The position numbers and the translations under genes are program-made. DNA of 38,682 bases from the NCBI RefSeq assembly GCF_002128425.1, contig NZ_NESS01000022.1, positions 1 to 38,682 of the forward strand, written 5' to 3'. Numbering within the stretch: the first letter of the stretch is position 1; the number at the start of each line of letters is the position of its first letter. Source of the stretch: Gottfriedia acidiceleris (GTDB taxonomy: Bacteria; Bacillota; Bacilli; Bacillales; Bacillaceae_G). The notes under the pieces are model-generated. The model was not told the origin of the DNA and did not search any database. It saw only the letters and a program-made list of their open reading frames with translations. Positions 9,214 through 17,618 of this stretch are shown here, piece after piece.

Positions 9214-9313
9214 AAAATACAATTGGGTCATTTCTTTAAAAAAATAACAAAAAAAATGACTTTTGAAATAAAAATCCTTTAATAGACGTTCTAGATTAAC
9301 CCAATTGTGTTTT
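9214..9313. repeat. Long-spaced inverted repeat
   Basis: AAAATACAATTGGGT (9214-9228) and ACCCAATTGTGTTTT (9299-9313) are reverse complements with one mismatch, separated by 70 bases. A nested pair, GTCATTT and AAATGAC, lies between them. The element has no reading frame and could be a degenerate miniature mobile element or a folded RNA. Confidence 0.45.
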
Positions 9314-9552
9314 GTATTGTAATTCGAAATAATTAGAATATGATTAACAAAAAAACAAATAGATGAACGTCAATTACAAGTAGCCCTGTAATTGATGATT
9401 GATGTAAACAATCTTTAATAATAGGCTCGTATACAAGACAGTTTAAGCGAAGCAAGTTTTTTACTTACCTTCCTTTTAACGTAATTGTTATATCTAAAAA
9501 AAACGAACTAAAGATGTAACAAAAATTACTTAGGTAACAAGGAGCGTGTTAA

Positions 9553-10794
9553 ATGTTAGAGGGAGAAATTATCAAATTTTACCGGCAAAAAGCTGGTCTT
9601 ACGCAGGAACAATTAGGAAAAGGTATTTGCACTATCTCTTACGTTAGTAAAATCGAGCGAGGCCAAACATCCTGTTCTGCGGAGATTATTGAATTATTAT
9701 CAGAACGCTTGCAAATAGATATAAAAGAGGAAATCGGCCGCCTTGAGAATATGGAAAATCACCTTCATCGTTGGCATAAGGCGATTATTATGAGAAAGAT
9801 GAAAGAAATAGAGGAAACCTATAACAATCTGGAAAAAATCCCGACGATTGTTTTTTCTAAATACGCTGTCTTATATAAGCTACTGCAGGCAAGGTACTTT
9901 GTCCTAAAGGAAGATTTTGAAAAAACATTTACCATTTTACAGCATGTCCAAAAAGAATATCCGACTTTTAGTCCTTTCGAAAAAAACTTATTGTATCATG
10001 TATGGGGCATTTATTATATATGCAATTGCATTACCTCAAAAAACGAAAATCATCAAAAAGCTATTAAAATCTTGCGTAAAATCAATAAAGATGAGTATGG
10101 CAATCTAGAATATCATTATGACTTAGCACTAGCATATCACTTTATCGATTCTAAAATAATGGCTTATGCTTGTGCAGAAAAAGCGCTTCGATACTTCAGA
10201 GAAACGAATAACTCTACGATGGCAATCGCAACGGAGTCTATGATGCTTCTGCAGATTGGCAGCGATATGCATTTAGATTTAGAAGAATTGGCGGAATCTT
10301 ATCAGAATCTAATTTATCATAGTGAATTACTAAATGCACATGATCGAAAAGGAATGCTCTTAAACAATTTAGGCTTTGAATATTTTAAAAGAAAAGATTA
10401 TGTTAATGCACATAAATACTATAAAGAAGCACTTTGTCTGACGAATAAGTCTTCTGTCACATATATGAATCGCCTCTATAATTGTGTGGAAAGTAGTTTA
10501 GAAGGAAAGCTACAACGAAAAAACGTGATTCTTAAAAAAGCTCAAGAAGGGATTCTACTATCAAAAAAGTTCAAAAATCGCTTTTATCAAATAGTATATA
10601 AGCTGCTGATCTTCCGAATAGAGAATAATATTGAACAGTATTATAACTTCATAGAAAAAGATGCCTTACCCTATTTCCAGTTAAATGAGCATACTCTTTT
10701 TATAAATAAATATGCTAAAGAATTATATGATTATTATGTAGAAAAGGAACATCATGAGAAAGTAGCCCAAATTTCAAAAATCCTTATAAAATAG
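9553..10794 (+). CDS. RRNPP-type regulator (XRE HTH plus TPR repeats)
   Basis: A 413-residue quorum-sensing-type transcription factor. Residues about 6-60 form an XRE helix-turn-helix (IIKFYRQKAGLTQEQLGKG, then SYVSKIERGQ). The rest is alpha-helical with tetratricopeptide-like repeats, clearest around LNNLGFEYFKRKDYVNAHKY. This architecture is that of NprR/PlcR/Rgg-like regulators, which bind short re-imported peptides. Length is close to NprR. AAGGAG precedes the start. No obvious pheromone precursor follows within the 95 bases to the next gene. The neighbouring M4 protease relic is noteworthy because NprR-type regulators control neutral protease genes, but that link is only inferred. It could equally regulate remote targets. 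Confidence 0.85.
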   Translation: MLEGEIIKFYRQKAGLTQEQLGKGICTISYVSKIERGQTSCSAEIIELLSERLQIDIKEEIGRLENMENHLHRWHKAIIMRKMKEIEETYNNLEKIPTIVFSKYAVLYKLLQARYFVLKEDFEKTFTILQHVQKEYPTFSPFEKNLLYHVWGIYYICNCITSKNENHQKAIKILRKINKDEYGNLEYHYDLALAYHFIDSKIMAYACAEKALRYFRETNNSTMAIATESMMLLQIGSDMHLDLEELAESYQNLIYHSELLNAHDRKGMLLNNLGFEYFKRKDYVNAHKYYKEALCLTNKSSVTYMNRLYNCVESSLEGKLQRKNVILKKAQEGILLSKKFKNRFYQIVYKLLIFRIENNIEQYYNFIEKDALPYFQLNEHTLFINKYAKELYDYYVEKEHHEKVAQISKILIK

Positions 10795-10847
10795 TAAATT
10801 AGCAAAACAATGCGATTAGATAATAAACAACTCATTAAAGCCAACGT

Positions 10848-10877
10848 AAAAGAGAAGGTAGGCACCTTCTCATTTTT
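10848..10877. terminator. Bidirectional terminator
   Basis: GAGAAGGT (10852-10859) and ACCTTCTC (10864-10871) form a perfect stem with loop AGGC. T runs follow on both strands. It serves the RRNPP gene and the convergent ppk gene. Confidence 0.9.
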
Positions 10878-10889
10878 GTTAAATGTTAA

Positions 10890-13010
10890 CTATTCTTCAT
10901 CATCCCATACATTATATGCCAAATTAAACAATTCAGTTTGACTATTATATTTTTCTGTTCCTATACTTTTTATATAATGATACACACCATTTTCATCTTG
11001 CTCACGTGCTTTAGCAGTATCGAATAGCATCATAAGAAGAATATTCATAATTCGCTTTTTTAACTCCTCAGCGAATATAGGAAAAAAGATCTCAACTCGT
11101 TTTTCCATATTACGTGTCATTAAATCAGCAGATGATAAAAATATTTTCTGCTCTCCATTATGATAAAAATAATATATTCGACTATGCTCTAAAAATCGAC
11201 CAACGATACTTATGACACGAATATTCTCGCTGACACCTTTAATTTGAGGACGCAAGCAACAAGTTCCGCGAACAATTAAGTCAATCTTTACCCCAGCTTT
11301 AGATGCTTCATATAGCTTCATGATAATTTGCTTATCAGTTAAAGAATTCATTTTGGCAATTATTCTTCCATTTCCATACTGTTTATGAAAAGCAATTTCC
11401 TCATCAATCATTCGAATAAAATCGTGACGAATACTATATGGAGCAACAGATAAATGCCTAAAATCTGGTTTTTCCGTAAAACCACTTAAGAAGTTAAAAA
11501 AATTTGTTGCATCTACTCCAATTTGTCGATTAGCAGTCATTAGACCCATATCTGTATAAATCTTTGCAGTAGCATCGTTATAATTCCCAGTTCCTAAATG
11601 GACAAAACGTTCAATTTTTCCATTTTTTTTACGAACAACAAGTGTAATTTTACTATGAGTTTTTAAATGCGTCATTCCATATATAACGTGACACCCTTCT
11701 TTTTCTAGCTCCTTTGCCCAATGAACATTATTTTCTTCATCAAAACGAGCTTTTAATTCAACAAGTACAGTTACTTGTTTACCATTTTCTGCAGCGCGTT
11801 TTAGTGCCTCGATTATAGGAGAATCGCCACTTACTCGATACAAGGTTTGTTTAATTGCTAAAACGTCAGGATCAATTGCTGCATCCAATACAAAATCTAA
11901 TACAGGCTCAAATGATTCATATGGATGATGGAGCAGTATATCTTGCTCCATTAGTTTCTCAAATATATTCTCATCAGAGGCAAGGTCTTGTGGTGGCTGA
12001 GGTATTAATGTTTCATACACTAAACTCTCTTTATAGTGCTCTAGCTCCTTATAAAAACTGAATAAAAATGTTAAATCTAACGGTCCATCTAACTCATATA
12101 TATCCTTGCCATGTACATCTAGCTCTTCTAATAGATAGTTTAATATGTATTTGCTCGCACCAGGTGGTCCAATTTCAAGTCGGACTGCAGAACCCCATTT
12201 TCGTTTTTTTAACTCTTTTTCTATTTCACGAAGCAAATCTCTCGCGCCTTCTTCATGAATCGTCAAGTCAGCATTTCTAGTAATTCGAAACTGAGCTACC
12301 TCACGTACTATATAGCCACGAAATAAAAGATGTATATAAGCAGTAATGGCATCTTCCAATAAAATATAACAATGCTTTTCATCAAGTGTAGGTATTGATA
12401 TAAACCTTTTTAATACAGAAGGAACTTGTACAATAGCAAATTTATTACGTTTATCCTCTTCTTCTTGTACATCTTCTAAATTAACCGCCAAATTTAAACT
12501 TTTATTTAAAAGGACTGGAAATGGTCTATAAGCATCAATTGCCATAGGTGTTAAAACGGGAAGTATTTGTTCTTCAAAATATTTTTCTAAATAATTTTTT
12601 TGTCGATCACTTAGTTCATGATATTTTACCAAATGAACATTCTCTTGTTTTAACTTTGGTATTAATGTTTCTCGGAATGTCTTATACTGCAGGTTTACAA
12701 GTTCATGACCAACAGTTGATATTTGTGAAAGTTGCTGTTTTGGCGTTAAACCAGCCTTATTTTCTGGCTTATTGAATCCAGCTTTCACCTGATCCTTTAA
12801 ACCAGCTACACGTACCATAAAAAACTCATCTAAATTCGAACTAAATATCGCCAAAAATTTTAAACGCTCAAGTAGAGGATTATGTTCATCCAAAGCTTCT
12901 TCTAAAACTCTTTCATTAAAAGCAAGCCAGCTTAATTCTCGATTATTATAATATTGTGGTTCTGCTAATTCTATCTTTCTACCACTATACTCTTTAGTCG
13001 CTATCATCAT
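10890..13010 (-). CDS. ppk: Polyphosphate kinase 1
   Basis: Makes inorganic polyphosphate from the gamma-phosphate of ATP, reversibly. The 706-residue protein has the family's four parts: N domain with [18 protein letters not shown] (22-39), head domain, and two phospholipase-D-like catalytic domains. His452 in HLKTHSK corresponds to the phosphorylated histidine (His435 in E. coli), and His471 in HLGTGNYND to the second active-site histidine. Two adjacent ATG codons begin the frame (MMIAT), with AGGGTG upstream. It lies downstream of ppx on the same strand, with a ppx terminator and a Pho-box-like site between them, so it can be expressed separately. Predicted cytoplasmic or membrane-associated. 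Confidence 0.96.
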   Translation of the reverse strand: MMIATKEYSGRKIELAEPQYYNNRELSWLAFNERVLEEALDEHNPLLERLKFLAIFSSNLDEFFMVRVAGLKDQVKAGFNKPENKAGLTPKQQLSQISTVGHELVNLQYKTFRETLIPKLKQENVHLVKYHELSDRQKNYLEKYFEEQILPVLTPMAIDAYRPFPVLLNKSLNLAVNLEDVQEEEDKRNKFAIVQVPSVLKRFISIPTLDEKHCYILLEDAITAYIHLLFRGYIVREVAQFRITRNADLTIHEEGARDLLREIEKELKKRKWGSAVRLEIGPPGASKYILNYLLEELDVHGKDIYELDGPLDLTFLFSFYKELEHYKESLVYETLIPQPPQDLASDENIFEKLMEQDILLHHPYESFEPVLDFVLDAAIDPDVLAIKQTLYRVSGDSPIIEALKRAAENGKQVTVLVELKARFDEENNVHWAKELEKEGCHVIYGMTHLKTHSKITLVVRKKNGKIERFVHLGTGNYNDATAKIYTDMGLMTANRQIGVDATNFFNFLSGFTEKPDFRHLSVAPYSIRHDFIRMIDEEIAFHKQYGNGRIIAKMNSLTDKQIIMKLYEASKAGVKIDLIVRGTCCLRPQIKGVSENIRVISIVGRFLEHSRIYYFYHNGEQKIFLSSADLMTRNMEKRVEIFFPIFAEELKKRIMNILLMMLFDTAKAREQDENGVYHYIKSIGTEKYNSQTELFNLAYNVWDDEE

Positions 13011-13060
13011 TTACACCCTTTTTGAGCATTTACTAGAAATACTAACTCTTTATTTTTTTT

Positions 13061-13131
13061 ATTATATCTACCACCTAATCCTACAATAATAAAATTTATC
13101 TATTATTAACTCTGTGTTAATAAATTGTAAA
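13061..13131 (-). promoter_or_regulatory. Candidate Pho box and promoter of ppk
   Basis: Read on the minus strand, TTTACA (13131-13126), TTAACA (13120-13115) and TTAATA (13109-13104) are spaced by exactly five bases, the arrangement of PhoP-binding TT(A/C/T)ACA repeats in Bacillus. Two -10-like hexamers follow: TATTAT near 13090 and TATAAT at 13066-13061. The first places the repeats at the usual PhoP position. PhoPR control of ppk is inferred. Confidence 0.6.
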
Positions 13132-13174
13132 GATATGAAAAAAATGTTAATTCCTGACAACCTACAATTAAAAT

Positions 13175-13209
13175 TAAAAAAAGCACAATCTGATTACTCA
13201 GATTTGTGC
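13175..13209 (-). terminator. Terminator of ppx
   Basis: On the minus strand GCACAAATCTGA pairs with TCAGATTGTGC around GTAA, then seven T. The 5' arm overlaps the last codons of ppx. Confidence 0.9.
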
Positions 13210-14735
13210 GTTTCGAAATTAATATGAATTGTTTTATTAAATATCTTTTCTAATTGCTTTTTATGTTTTTCCGCTTCTATTTCTTCAACAGTCGAATCCT
13301 CTATACATTTAAATTGGACTATAATATCTTCACCACTTACTTTAAATTCAATATTTTTCACCGCTTCTCTCTTTGACGCATTTAGACTATTAACAAACTT
13401 TAAAAGAATTCCTAAAAAGCGTATCTTCTTAAGTTCGTCTGAAGTAAACCATTCAAGAAACGGCTTAATAAATTGTTTAAAACTATTTTTATTTTTATAT
13501 GAAGCTATTAAAGCTATTTTAATACGATTTTTGTGACCCAATCCTTCAATCGTACGATTAGCTAATAAATAAAAAGTATGCTGACTACTTGAATCTTCGT
13601 CTATGTATTTTCCAATATTAAAGACCCGCGCTGCTAAATTCAAATCTAAACTATCTTCAGGCATTATTTGATTTAGTTTATATAAATTAATTTGTTCTAC
13701 TAGCTGATTTATTAGAATTTTCATATGATTTACGTGATTTAAATTGATTTCATAATCTTTCTCTAAATCACTAAAACTTTTATCTACTATATTTGGAAGT
13801 AGTATTTCACCTTTTAATACAAGCTCTTCCATAAAGAACCCGTCTCTTAAGCCTTTACTACTTAATAAAAAGCCCTTCGCATGAACGATTGAATAAATTT
13901 CTTTAAAGGCTTCAATTGCGGGAAGAATGATATCGGCTCGATCTTTTGATAGACCCTCAATTCTTAGAATCTGATCATACGATAATCCAGAAAGATGTTT
14001 TTTTATAAAATCAATTTCTTCATAATTCATCTCATATTGGTGAATACCTAAAATTGGATAATTAACTAAGCTTTGGTGAATTTGTGCTACATTTCTAGCA
14101 CTTCCTCCTAACGCGATAATTGGAACTTGCTTTTCTACTAGCCAATCTAGAGATCTAAATTGTTTTTGTAAAAATTGAGTAAGTTCTTTCATTTCTTCAT
14201 CAGTTGGAATATTACTCGATATAAAATCCTGTTTTAAAGATAAAACGCCAAATGGAAAACTATGAAAATGGATCATTTCACGATTCTTAAAATACGTTAC
14301 CTCTGTACTACCTCCACCGATATCAATTGTAACTCCCTCTTGTATTGGCATAGAGTTTACAACAGCAAGAAATCCATAAAACGCTTCTTCATAACCGGAT
14401 AAAACTTGTAATGTAAAATCAGTTTTTTCGGCAACTAATTGTATAATCTCCTCTTGATTACCAGCTTGTCTAATAGTCGCAGTCGCTACACATTTAACCT
14501 CAATAATTTTATGGTAACGAGTAATATCTTGAAACATAAGAAGGGTCTTAAGTAAAACATCCTTTCCTTCATTATTCAAAATTTCTTTATCATTTAAATA
14601 TTTACGTAAACGTGCTACCGATTTTATATTCTCAACTTCTTTAATGCGACCGTTTTTACTTTGTTCATATATGACAAGTCTCATTGTATTTGAACCTATA
14701 TCAATGATGCCGTATTTCTCCCTCAAACTTCTCAT
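13194..14735 (-). CDS. ppx: Exopolyphosphatase, Ppx/GppA family
   Basis: Hydrolyses terminal phosphate from polyphosphate (or the 5' phosphate of pppGpp). The 513-residue protein has the ASKHA-fold nucleotide/phosphate loops YGIIDIGSNTMRL (8-20) and TIDIGGGSTEV (136-146), with Glu116 at the usual catalytic position, and a C-terminal HD-type helical domain (about 320-510). The length is the long form. The ATG at 14735 has AAAAAGG unusually close to it; a TTG three codons later (14726) would be better spaced from AAGGATGAG, so the start is uncertain by three residues. It stands upstream of ppk on the same strand and opposes its action. Confidence 0.93.
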   Translation of the reverse strand: MRSLREKYGIIDIGSNTMRLVIYEQSKNGRIKEVENIKSVARLRKYLNDKEILNNEGKDVLLKTLLMFQDITRYHKIIEVKCVATATIRQAGNQEEIIQLVAEKTDFTLQVLSGYEEAFYGFLAVVNSMPIQEGVTIDIGGGSTEVTYFKNREMIHFHSFPFGVLSLKQDFISSNIPTDEEMKELTQFLQKQFRSLDWLVEKQVPIIALGGSARNVAQIHQSLVNYPILGIHQYEMNYEEIDFIKKHLSGLSYDQILRIEGLSKDRADIILPAIEAFKEIYSIVHAKGFLLSSKGLRDGFFMEELVLKGEILLPNIVDKSFSDLEKDYEINLNHVNHMKILINQLVEQINLYKLNQIMPEDSLDLNLAARVFNIGKYIDEDSSSQHTFYLLANRTIEGLGHKNRIKIALIASYKNKNSFKQFIKPFLEWFTSDELKKIRFLGILLKFVNSLNASKREAVKNIEFKVSGEDIIVQFKCIEDSTVEEIEAEKHKKQLEKIFNKTIHINFETHKSE

Positions 14736-14880
14736 CCTTTTTGTCCATTTATAAATAATATCCCTATTATATCAACATATAGGGACTAAACTCATCTTTC
14801 CATTTTAATTCCTACTTTGGACCCAAATTATAATGGCATTCGAAGAGGCCATAATTACATAAAATCAGCTGAAAATAAAT

Positions 14881-14916
14881 AAAACCTGACTATTTTTAAG
14901 AAAATAATCAGGTTTT
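14881..14916 (-). terminator. Terminator after the MFS gene
   Basis: AAAACCTGA (14881-14889) pairs with TCAGGTTTT (14908-14916), with TATTTT-TAAG-AAAATA continuing the stem inside. T-rich sequence follows on the minus strand. Confidence 0.75.
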
Positions 14917-14928
14917 ATTTACACAACT

Positions 14929-16179
14929 TTATGATTTTGCTTCGATTACAGTATTTTTCACAATTTTAAACATTGGCACCATAATGATGATTCCAACAAC
15001 GAACAATAATGCTGAAACTTGATAAATAGAGATTAAAGAAAAATGTTCCTTTAAAACTCCAGCTAAGCTCATCGTAATGACCATAGCCCCCATAAATAAG
15101 GGTGTTAATATACCATTTACTCTACCTACAAACTTTTCATCAGTATTTTTTAAAATAATTGTATTAATACCAATATGCAATGCGGGCATAAATAATCCAA
15201 TAAAGAATTCGGCAACAAGCGTTAGCCAGAACATCTCAGACCAACCTATTACAAATATTCCAACCGCATTGACCGCCATACCGATTAATAATAAAACATG
15301 CGGTGCCAACTTATTAGATATTACCATTATTAGGCCACCACCTATAATCATAGCGGCTCCATTTGCAGCAAATATCCATTGTAAATATTCTTTATCTAAT
15401 CCTAGTCGTTCAGTTACTAAAAAAATAGCTAGTGGATGAATAAGACCTATTCCTAATCCTGCTGCTGCAAATACTCCACCTAAATAGACGAGAATTTTTC
15501 GAGACCAAACATATTGGAATCCTAACTTCATCTCTTCCAATAATGATGTTGTATGTTCTGCTTTCTCTTCTTCTTGATCTTTAGGTAACCTTGTTAATAC
15601 TAAAGCTGACATAAGAAAAGCAATACCTACAATTCCCATCGAAACATGCATTCCAGCTTGTTGAAATACGAATGTACCTAATACAGGACCTAAAATCATA
15701 AAAACTGCCATCATCGTTTGAAATATAGACATACCTGCTTGCATTTGCTCACCTGGTACATGAACTTTAAATAATTTCATATTGGAAGGCTGAGAAAACT
15801 GGGACAAGATTGCTGAAACAAGTGTAGCAAAAAATATAAACTTCCAAGTTCCATATAATAGAGCAAGCAGTATGACAAATATAGAAACCGCACTTAAAAG
15901 ATCACACCAAATCATCGTACGCTTCGGTTTCCAACGATCGGCAAAAGTACCACCGATAAAAGAAAAAATAAAAATTGGCGCAAATTCAGCAACTGAAATC
16001 AGTGATACTGCTGTTGCGTCACCATTTGTCTTTTCCACAACAAATAATAATATTGCAAAATTACGAATCCAAATACCAACTTGAATAAACAAACCTGCCG
16101 AAAGAATCGTCTGGATAAAAGGATTTTTTAACAAAGAAGCCATTGAAGGATTAGAAGCTGTTGGAGTAGTTGTAGACAT
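14929..16179 (-). CDS. MFS transporter, macrolide-efflux-like (MFS_3)
   Basis: A 416-residue major facilitator with about twelve hydrophobic segments and both termini in the cytoplasm. The loop between segments 2 and 3 carries the motif-A-like GGTFADRWKPKR (76-87); a charged central loop (DQEEEKAEHTT) separates the two halves. The family contains drug and siderophore exporters; the substrate is not evident. AGAGGGG precedes the ATG at 16179. The gene is monocistronic with its own terminator. The upstream region has three AGAAC/GTTCT half-sites (16237-16258), which suggests control by a dimeric repressor that is not encoded next to it. Confidence 0.85.
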   Translation of the reverse strand: MSTTTPTASNPSMASLLKNPFIQTILSAGLFIQVGIWIRNFAILLFVVEKTNGDATAVSLISVAEFAPIFIFSFIGGTFADRWKPKRTMIWCDLLSAVSIFVILLALLYGTWKFIFFATLVSAILSQFSQPSNMKLFKVHVPGEQMQAGMSIFQTMMAVFMILGPVLGTFVFQQAGMHVSMGIVGIAFLMSALVLTRLPKDQEEEKAEHTTSLLEEMKLGFQYVWSRKILVYLGGVFAAAGLGIGLIHPLAIFLVTERLGLDKEYLQWIFAANGAAMIIGGGLIMVISNKLAPHVLLLIGMAVNAVGIFVIGWSEMFWLTLVAEFFIGLFMPALHIGINTIILKNTDEKFVGRVNGILTPLFMGAMVITMSLAGVLKEHFSLISIYQVSALLFVVGIIIMVPMFKIVKNTVIEAKS

Positions 16180-16236
16180 TTTTTCCCCTCTCTTATTTTT
16201 AATCTACTTTTATTTCTAATAATATCTCTTCATACA

Positions 16237-16258
16237 AGAACTAGTGTTCTTTAGAACA
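16237..16258. promoter_or_regulatory. Operator-like palindrome cluster upstream of the MFS gene
   Basis: AGAAC-TAGT-GTTCT-TT-AGAACA holds three alternating half-sites that make two overlapping palindromes (AGAAC with GTTCT, and TGTTCT with AGAACA). It lies 58-79 bases upstream of the MFS start, an appropriate place for a repressor. Confidence 0.55.
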
Positions 16259-16660
16259 TATATTCTTATTTTAACATTAAATTCCTTTAATAATCAATCC
16301 CAATTATTCAATCTAATAGATTTCACAGAAACAATATATCTAACTCATTACAATTGACTATTAATTGTTACAATTATATTATTACCCATTTTAAGAAAAA
16401 ACTATCAACTACCATCCTACCTATCTCTTTTTTCAACACTCTTATAATTTTATAAATTTATTTCACCTTTAGCTTTTATCTCCTAGACTTACTTTATCTT
16501 TCACACTTATTTCGACCAATTAATAAACAATTTAAAAATTAATTTAAACAAGGAATTATTTACTTATTCAGCATTATTTTGATAGATTTGTGAACGCTTT
16601 TTATAAAGGTTTAAATCTTAATAGTACTGACCACTTATATTATTAAACTTATTACTAATA
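16259..16660. other. AT-rich non-coding stretch
   Basis: About 400 bases with no gene on either strand. It separates the MFS gene from the divergent SigO-like cluster and must contain the promoter of that cluster. No clear sigma-A promoter was recognised. Confidence 0.6.
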
Positions 16661-16678
16661 AAGGAGGTTATATTTTTT

Positions 16679-17247
16679 ATGGATAACAATAGAAAAAAAG
16701 TATTTCAGTATTTGGAGGGTATAGAGGTAAAAAAAGATTCATAGTTGAAAAATTCCTCGAAGAACTAAATAACTTTCTTTTATTCGAATCATATCTAGAA
16801 CATCCTAATATAGAAAAACAAAGAATTATAGACTCTTCTTTTAAAAAGTTTTTATTTGAATTTAGAAAGAGAAGTTATTTTAAAAGTCTAATGCGATACA
16901 AATCCATTGATTTCGATAAGCGTATAAATAAATTTAATAACAGGAATATTTTATCAATAGACAAACCTGTAAAACTGGATGTAATAAGTTTGACGAAAAA
17001 CAAAATTATCATTAATGAACATCCAAATATCTATAGTGGGTCAGATTCTTTTGAACAATTAGAGAATGAAGTCTTAAGAAATGCAATAAAGACATTAACA
17101 CCAAAGCAGCAACAAATTATTAAATTAATATATTTTCAACATTTAACACAAACTGAAACTGCTAGTATGACAAACTCTTCTCCCCAAAATATCAATAAAA
17201 TACATAAAAAAGCTATTGAACATATTAAATCTAAATTTAATTTATAA
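16679..17247 (+). CDS. SigO-like sigma factor (region 4), needs a -1 frameshift
   Basis: AAAGGAGG precedes the ATG at 16679, but its frame stops after 21 codons (TAG at 16742). The -1 frame is open from 16693 to 17247 and encodes the body: EKFLEELNNFLLFESYLE, then YKSIDFDKRINK, then a sigma-70 region 4 helix-turn-helix (about the last 57 residues, AIKTLTPKQQQIIKLIYF and NINKIHKKAIEHIK). The joined product is about 189 residues, near the size of SigO (YvrI) of B. subtilis, which it resembles as remembered. Like SigO it lacks region 2, which the next gene supplies. Two in-phase A AAA AAA G heptamers lie where the frames overlap. Programmed frameshift, transcript slippage or an inactivating deletion are all possible. 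The regulon is unknown. Confidence 0.7.
16714..16736 (+). other. Candidate -1 frameshift signal (dnaX-like)
   Basis: An internal GGAGGG (16714-16719) lies nine bases before A AAA AAA G (16729-16736), which is in the phase expected for -1 slippage in the frame of the ATG at 16679. An SD-like element about ten bases before a slippery A-tract is the layout known for dnaX. A first in-phase heptamer lies at 16693-16699. No strong downstream hairpin is seen. Confidence 0.45.
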
Positions 17248-17267
17248 ATGTTTGGAGTTGTACTTCT

Positions 17268-17492
17268 ATGCCCAGTGATGAGGATTTTCAAACTTTATTA
17301 GACGATCTCAAATTTTATATTAATAGTCATGTTAGAAAAGTAACTCCTGTAAATCAAGAAGATCTAGCACAAGAAATCAAAATATTAATGTACGAGAAAT
17401 TTTTAAATATCAATGATATTATCTCTGAACCACCAGGTTTCTTTGAATTTATAGAGCAAAAATCTAAGAATGTAAAACAATATAAAGGATAA
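17268..17492 (+). CDS. RsoA-like co-sigma factor (sigma-70 region 2 only)
   Basis: A 74-residue protein with the sigma-70 region 2 signature NQEDLAQEIKILMYEKF (about 29-45), where D-L-x-Q-E is the core-RNA-polymerase contact motif. It has no region 4. In B. subtilis the pair SigO (region 4) and RsoA (79 residues, region 2) together form one working sigma factor. Size, content and position, 20 bases after the SigO-like gene, all fit RsoA. GGAG lies ten bases before the ATG. This gene is intact, unlike its neighbours. RsoA would bind core polymerase and let the SigO-like partner recognise the -35 element. Confidence 0.75.
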   Translation: MPSDEDFQTLLDDLKFYINSHVRKVTPVNQEDLAQEIKILMYEKFLNINDIISEPPGFFEFIEQKSKNVKQYKG

Positions 17493-17496
17493 TAAG

Positions 17497-17605
17497 ATGT
17501 CTGAAATATACCAGATATAAACAATTATGGATTTCCAATAGCTGAATCTAATTTCTATCACAAAATATAGAACAATTAAAGGAAATAAAAAACAACAAAA
17601 ACTAA
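17497..17605 (+). pseudogene. Broken YvrJ-like fragment
   Basis: ATG at 17497 opens MSEIYQI then stops. Sequence in the next frames reads DINNYGFPIAESNFYHKI and then IEQLKEIKNNKN before TAA at 17603. Joined with two shifts this gives about 34 residues resembling the short YvrJ family (a GFP-x-x motif, then a K/E-rich helix). yvrJ lies next to sigO/rsoA in B. subtilis, which supports the reading. Both breaks fall at TATA runs and would be repaired by removing one TA each. Evidence is modest because the fragment is short. Confidence 0.45.
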
Positions 17606-17618
17606 GGAGTTAAATAAA

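Larger units (their letters stand above)
8996..9552. other. AT-rich intergenic region before the RRNPP regulator
   Basis: No credible gene is seen in these 557 bases. They hold a hairpin after the protease relic (9020-9044) and a long-spaced inverted repeat (9214-9313), and must contain the promoter of the regulator gene, which could not be pinned down with confidence. Confidence 0.6.

Noticed and set aside
10810-10920. Small plus-strand ORF after the RRNPP gene as its pheromone precursor
   Set aside because: It has no ribosome site or signal peptide and runs through the terminator into the end of ppk on the other strand.
14762-14784. CCCTAT / ATAGGG inverted repeat upstream of ppx as an operator
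   Set aside because: Only six bases per arm in AT-rich DNA, with no known regulator pattern; too weak to report as a feature.
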